From NCBI GenBank assembly GCA_944386335.1, contig CALXAQ010000133.1, positions 1 to 9,304 of the forward strand: DNA of 9,304 nt, given 5' to 3'. Below, in pieces: positions 6,763 through 9,304 of this stretch (position 1 is the first letter of the stretch; the number at the start of each line of letters is the position of its first letter). The notes below the pieces were generated by a model, which saw only the letters and a list, made by a program, of their open reading frames with translations, was not told the origin of the DNA and did not search any database. This stretch comes from an uncultured Clostridia bacterium. Lineage in GTDB: Bacteria; Bacillota; Clostridia; TANB77; CAG-508. Both the position numbers and the translations under genes were made by a program.

Positions 6763-6770
6763 GGTGTTTT
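6743..6770 (-). terminator. Intrinsic terminator after tsf
   Basis: An 11-bp perfect stem (6743-6753 with 6760-6770; AAAACACCTTG and its complement) closes a 6-nt loop, about 9 nt past the tsf stop. On the minus strand the stem ends in TTTT and continues AT-rich, so termination may be partial. On the plus strand a longer T run (6774-6780) follows, but no plus-strand gene is present to use it. Confidence 0.7.
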
Positions 6771-6778
6771 GTATTTTT

Positions 6779-7663
6779 TTATCCTTTTATTTGTTTTGCA
6801 ACTTCTTCTGCAAAGTTTTCTTCTTTCTTTTCAATTCCTTCGCCTTTTTCTAGTCTTGCAAATCTAATAATTTTTGCTCCTTTTGTCTCTATTATTTTTC
6901 CTACTTTTTCATCTGGATTTTTTACAAAATCTTGCTCTACTAAGCAAATTTCTCCATAGAATTTTCCAATTCTTCCTTGTACCATTTTTTCTGCAATTTC
7001 TGCTGGTTTTCCTTCATTCATTGCTTGTGCTTTTAAAATTTCCATTTCTTTTTGTACTCTTTCTTCTGGTACAGAAGCTCTATCTAAATATTCTGGTCTA
7101 GCTGCTGCTATTTGCATACAGATATCTTTTTCTAATTCTTCTGTTGCATTTTCCATTTCTACTAATACACCAATTTTTCCATCACCATGAATGTATTTTT
7201 CAATAGTACCTGTTGCAGTTTCAAATCTTTCAAATCTTCTAATATGCATATTCTCTCCTATAGTTGCAATTTTCCCTGTTAATACTTCCTCTACTGTCTT
7301 TCCTTCTTCTGTAATAGAAGCTTGCTCTAATAATTCTTCTACTGTTTTTGGTGCTTTTAATGCAATTTGTTTTGCAACATCTGCAACAAAATTTCTAAAT
7401 TCTTCATTCTTTGCTACGAAATCTGTTTCTGCATTTACTTCTACTACAGCTCCTACTTTTCTATCTTCAGAAAGGTAGGCTGCAACTAATCCTTCTGCTG
7501 CAATTCTATCAGCTTTTTTAGCGGCTTTTGCAATTCCTCTTTCACGTAATAATTCAATGGCTTTTTCTTCGTCTCCATTTGTTTCTGTTAATACTTTTTT
7601 GCAGTCCATCATACCTGCACCTGTTCTTTCTCTCAACTCTTTTACTTGACTTGCAGTAATCAT
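6779..7663 (-). CDS. tsf: Translation elongation factor Ts
   Basis: EF-Ts exchanges GDP for GTP on EF-Tu in the cytoplasm. The protein is full length at 294 residues. The N-terminal UBA-like domain is clear (VKELRERTGAGMMDCKKVL, then KAIELLRERGIAKAAKKADR), followed by the EF-Tu contact motif AETDFVAKNEEF at about residues 78-89. The core repeats include FERFETATGTIEKYIHGDGKIGVLVE. The ATG has a strong GAAGGAGG site. It lies 66 nt after rpsB, with a terminator-like hairpin ending about 20 nt before the tsf start. There is no space for a separate promoter there, so tsf must be read through from rpsB. The terminator at 6743-6770 follows it. Nothing suggests truncation. The usual downstream pyrH-frr pair is absent here. 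Confidence 0.97.
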   Translation of the reverse strand: MITASQVKELRERTGAGMMDCKKVLTETNGDEEKAIELLRERGIAKAAKKADRIAAEGLVAAYLSEDRKVGAVVEVNAETDFVAKNEEFRNFVADVAKQIALKAPKTVEELLEQASITEEGKTVEEVLTGKIATIGENMHIRRFERFETATGTIEKYIHGDGKIGVLVEMENATEELEKDICMQIAAARPEYLDRASVPEERVQKEMEILKAQAMNEGKPAEIAEKMVQGRIGKFYGEICLVEQDFVKNPDEKVGKIIETKGAKIIRFARLEKGEGIEKKEENFAEEVAKQIKG

Positions 7664-7682
7664 CTTTTTTCCTCCTTCTTTG

Positions 7683-7720
7683 AAAAAAGGATAGAGCAGA
7701 TAAAGGCTCTACCCTTTTTT
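7683..7720 (-). terminator. Attenuator-like hairpin between rpsB and tsf
   Basis: A 15-bp stem (7683-7697 with 7706-7720; one G-U pair) encloses an 8-nt loop and begins and ends in runs of six A and six T, the form of an intrinsic terminator. It sits about 10 nt after the rpsB stop and just before the tsf ribosome binding site. Because tsf has no room for its own promoter, the hairpin must let some polymerases pass, setting the S2 to EF-Ts ratio. The A/T symmetry makes it look bidirectional. Confidence 0.8.
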
Positions 7721-7729
7721 ATTTATTTT

Positions 7730-8515
7730 TTATTCTTCTACAGTTTCTTCTTCGCTTGCTACTACTTCTTCCATGCTCGTTGGTTCTTCAGTAGATTCCT
7801 CTGCCACCATCTCTTCTCCCATTTCCATGGATTCTCCTTGTTTTCCTTCAATGATAGCATTTGCCATAGTATCTGCAATTAATTTTACCGCACGTATAGC
7901 ATCATCATTTCCCGGAATTGCATAATCCACATCCTCTGGATTGCAGTTAGTATCTACTAATCCAACAATTGGAATATTTAATTTTCTTGCTTCTAATATA
8001 GCAATTCTTTCTTTTTTAGGATCTACTACAAAAATAACTCCTGGTAGTTCTGTCATTTCTTTAATACCACCTAAGTTTTTCTCTAATTTCTCCATTTCTT
8101 TCTTTAAAAGAATAACTTCTTTTTTAGGTAATACATCAAATGTTCCGTCTTCTTGCATTGTTTCTAATTCTTTTAATCTGTCTACTCTTGCTCTAATTGT
8201 TTCAAAGTTTGTTAGCATTCCTCCTAACCATCTTTGATTAACATAGAACATTCCTGATTTCTCAGCAGCTTCTTTCATGCACTCTTGTGCTTGTTTTTTA
8301 GTACCTACAAATAGTACCGTTTTTCCTTCTTCTGCTTGTTCTTTCATAAAGCTATATGCTTCGTCTAATTTTTTAGATGTTTTTTGTAGATCAATAATGT
8401 GAATACCATTTCTTGCTTGAAAAATGTATTCTGCCATTTTTGGATCCCATCTTCTTGTTTGATGTCCAAAATGAACACCTGCTTCTAGTAATTGTTTCAT
8501 TGCAACTACTGCCAT
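7730..8515 (-). CDS. rpsB: 30S ribosomal protein S2
   Basis: S2 is a late-assembling protein of the small ribosomal subunit that helps load S1. The protein is full length at 261 residues. It begins MAVVAMKQLLEAGVHFGHQTRRWDPKM, has the family helices and the segments FVGTKKQAQECM and VNQRWLGGMLTNF, and ends the core with VDPKKERIAILEARKLNIPIVGLVDTNCNPEDVDY and IPGNDDAIRAVKLI. The last 30 or so residues form a Glu-rich acidic tail, common and variable in S2. The ATG at 8515 has a strong AAGGAGG site. Upstream are a promoter and an approximately 115-nt leader with two hairpins, and downstream a strong hairpin precedes tsf. In E. coli S2 represses its own operon through the leader; whether that holds here is unknown. 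Confidence 0.98.
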   Translation of the reverse strand: MAVVAMKQLLEAGVHFGHQTRRWDPKMAEYIFQARNGIHIIDLQKTSKKLDEAYSFMKEQAEEGKTVLFVGTKKQAQECMKEAAEKSGMFYVNQRWLGGMLTNFETIRARVDRLKELETMQEDGTFDVLPKKEVILLKKEMEKLEKNLGGIKEMTELPGVIFVVDPKKERIAILEARKLNIPIVGLVDTNCNPEDVDYAIPGNDDAIRAVKLIADTMANAIIEGKQGESMEMGEEMVAEESTEEPTSMEEVVASEEETVEE

Positions 8516-8563
8516 TTTTTATTCCTCCTTTTTTGTTTTTACCTCCACTCTACTTCTGGCATT

Positions 8564-8618
8564 AAAAAAGACTTGTTTGTTTAAAACAAGCACGCTTTTT
8601 TAACTAAATAAAGTGTGC
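8564..8618 (-). promoter_or_regulatory. Structured rpsB leader with two adjacent hairpins, the second terminator-like
   Basis: In the minus-strand leader a first hairpin (8618-8610 with 8598-8590, eight pairs and one A-C mismatch) is followed at once by a second (8590-8584 with 8578-8572, seven pairs, 5-nt loop). After the second, two bases precede a run of six T's (8569-8564). The two share base 8590. This is the layout of a transcription attenuator ahead of a ribosomal protein gene, but it matches no leader class I can name, and the second stem is AT-rich and weak. Confidence 0.45.
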
Positions 8619-8636
8619 GTATTTTTTACGTTTATT

Positions 8637-8665
8637 ATTTTACCAGAAAAATCTCAGAATTGCAA
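8637..8665 (-). promoter_or_regulatory. Promoter of the rpsB-tsf operon
   Basis: On the minus strand TTGCAA (8665-8660), a 17-nt spacer and TAAAAT (8642-8637) form a good housekeeping promoter, helped by an extended -10 (TGG directly before the hexamer). It would start near 8630, giving a leader of about 115 nt before the rpsB ATG. Confidence 0.65.
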
Positions 8666-8682
8666 GTATTTTTTTACATTTT

Positions 8683-8713
8683 ATGCAATTTAGGATCGTT
8701 CCTTAAATTGCAT
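8683..8713. repeat. Hairpin-forming inverted repeat between the unknown gene and the rpsB promoter
   Basis: A 13-bp stem (8683-8695 with 8700-8713, one bulged base) closes a TCGT tetraloop, about 30 nt downstream of the unknown gene and just upstream of the rpsB promoter. On the minus strand no U run follows; on the plus strand a T-rich stretch does (8714-8725). It may mark the 3' end of the upstream transcript or be a regulator site; it is a poor classical terminator on the coding strand. Confidence 0.55.
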
Positions 8714-8742
8714 TTGTTCTTTTTAATATCATATATTTTTTA

Positions 8743-9225
8743 TTAAACTTTGGATTGATATCCTAATATTTTTTCTACTATTTCCCACTCTAGCATATCT
8801 TCTTCAATTATATGACAAATAAATAACGTTCTTTCTACAGCATAAACATCTAATAAAGGTTCACTTTTTTTCTCTTGCATTAATACATGTATTCCGTCTG
8901 CTATGTTTTTCTTTAACAAATTTTTACCTAATCTCATTTTATTTTTATGGTTTCTTTTTCTTTCTACTTCTTCTATCCTTCTTATTTCTGTTTCCATCTT
9001 AGTAAAATCATTTTGAAACATACATACAATTTTATCTCTGTACTCTGCAAAAGTTCGTAATAATTCCTGCTCTAATCTAGAAATTGTTCCATTTCTCTTT
9101 TGTTCTATTCTTTTAATTAATTCATTAATATTTGTTTTTATTGTTTTTTGTATCATGTCATCTAATGCAACGCTAGTAGGAATATTTCCTCCCTTTTTCA
9201 CATACCTTTCTACTGCTCTTTGCAT
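8743..9225 (-). CDS. Unrecognised helical, charged protein of 160 residues
   Basis: I do not recognise this family. From the ATG at 9225 it has 160 residues, nearly all predicted helical and rich in Lys, Glu, Arg and Ile. Residues 33-95 (ELIKRIEQKRNGTISRLEQELL, then KMETEIRRIEEVERKRNHK) look like a coiled coil. The C-terminal 40 residues form an amphipathic stretch with VERTLFICHIIEEDMLEWEIVEKIL. There is no signal peptide, membrane segment or known catalytic motif; the only Cys residues are 68 and 137. The frame stays open to 9288, but the GGGGGGAG site lies at codons 16-18 of that longer reading, so the ATG at 9225 is preferred. The gene stands alone with its own weak promoter and ends before an inverted repeat ahead of rpsB, so it is probably not part of the ribosomal operon. 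It could be a small regulator or a structural protein; no function is assigned. Confidence 0.6.
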   Translation of the reverse strand: MQRAVERYVKKGGNIPTSVALDDMIQKTIKTNINELIKRIEQKRNGTISRLEQELLRTFAEYRDKIVCMFQNDFTKMETEIRRIEEVERKRNHKNKMRLGKNLLKKNIADGIHVLMQEKKSEPLLDVYAVERTLFICHIIEEDMLEWEIVEKILGYQSKV

Positions 9226-9230
9226 ATTTT

Positions 9231-9240
9231 TCTCCCCCCT
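9231..9240 (-). promoter_or_regulatory. Ribosome binding site fixing the start of the unknown gene
   Basis: On the minus strand six G's followed by AG (GGGGGGAG) end about 6 nt before the ATG at 9225-9223. The site would lie inside the coding sequence if an upstream start at 9288 were used, so the shorter product is more likely. Confidence 0.6.
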
Positions 9241-9270
9241 ATCTTTTGTTATATGGTAATTTTTCCCATA

Positions 9271-9300
9271 TTTATAATAGAATAGCAAGTATAGTTTAAA
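9271..9300 (-). promoter_or_regulatory. Weak candidate promoter of the unknown gene
   Basis: On the minus strand TTTAAA (9300-9295), an 18-nt spacer and TATAAA (9276-9271) give a plausible but imperfect promoter, with a start near 9264 and a short leader. It lies at the window edge, and AT-rich DNA makes such matches common. Confidence 0.3.
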
Positions 9301-9304
9301 AAAT

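Noticed and set aside
6662..7882. Several plus-strand frames opposite tsf and rpsB, rich in Phe, Leu and Ser
   Set aside because: They mirror Lys/Glu-rich coding sequence on the minus strand; the tsf and rpsB assignments are secure.
7941..8237. Plus-strand open frame inside rpsB
   Set aside because: It is fully antisense to a conserved ribosomal protein gene, with no binding site.
1..9304. CRISPR arrays, tRNA or rRNA genes, integrase or transposase genes
   Set aside because: I found no regularly spaced repeats, no cloverleaf-like sequence and no such coding motifs in any frame I read.

Overview
The window is strongly AT-rich (by eye about 30% G+C). It has AGGAGG-type ribosome binding sites, TTG as well as ATG starts, and tight same-strand gene runs. 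With rpsB-tsf, lspA beside a RluA-type pseudouridine synthase, and Gram-positive-style promoters and terminators, this points to a low-GC Bacillota chromosome, most likely an uncultured Clostridia-like lineage. Species cannot be fixed from the sequence alone.

The layout has two parts. From about 1742 to the right end, every gene is on the minus strand and looks chromosomal. In transcription order they are: an unrecognised helical protein (start 9225); a leader with promoter and hairpins; rpsB (ribosomal protein S2); a 15-bp attenuator-like hairpin; tsf (EF-Ts); and a terminator that also carries a candidate promoter. Next comes a large multipass membrane protein of GT-C-glycosyltransferase-like type, then lspA (signal peptidase II), a RluA/RluD-type pseudouridine synthase, a RsuA/RluB-type pseudouridine synthase, and a three-S1-domain RNA-binding protein. 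The run from the membrane protein to the S1 protein has short gaps and no convincing internal terminator, so it is probably one operon centred on the membrane/lipoprotein system and on ribosome or RNA maturation.

The left part looks like mobile-element DNA. A plus-strand gene enters from outside the window and ends at 606. Its visible 201 residues match the C-terminal part of a TraG/VirD4-type conjugation coupling ATPase. Facing it on the minus strand (743-1684) is a winged-helix protein resembling the plasmid replication-relaxation family, a frequent companion of conjugation genes. Between the two lie a bidirectional terminator and a 34-bp imperfect palindrome set in a cluster of GACAT/TGGGACAT repeats. 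The winged-helix gene lies only 57 nt downstream of the S1 gene in the same orientation, so the edge of an integrated conjugative element probably falls between about 607 and 1741. An assembly join cannot be excluded.

The most interesting points are the element/chromosome junction with its repeat cluster, the two RNA-level control candidates around rpsB-tsf, the degenerate substrate motif in LspA, and the GT-C-like protein sitting where pyrH-frr would usually follow tsf. No complete new system is visible. The left edge is the best place to extend the sequence.
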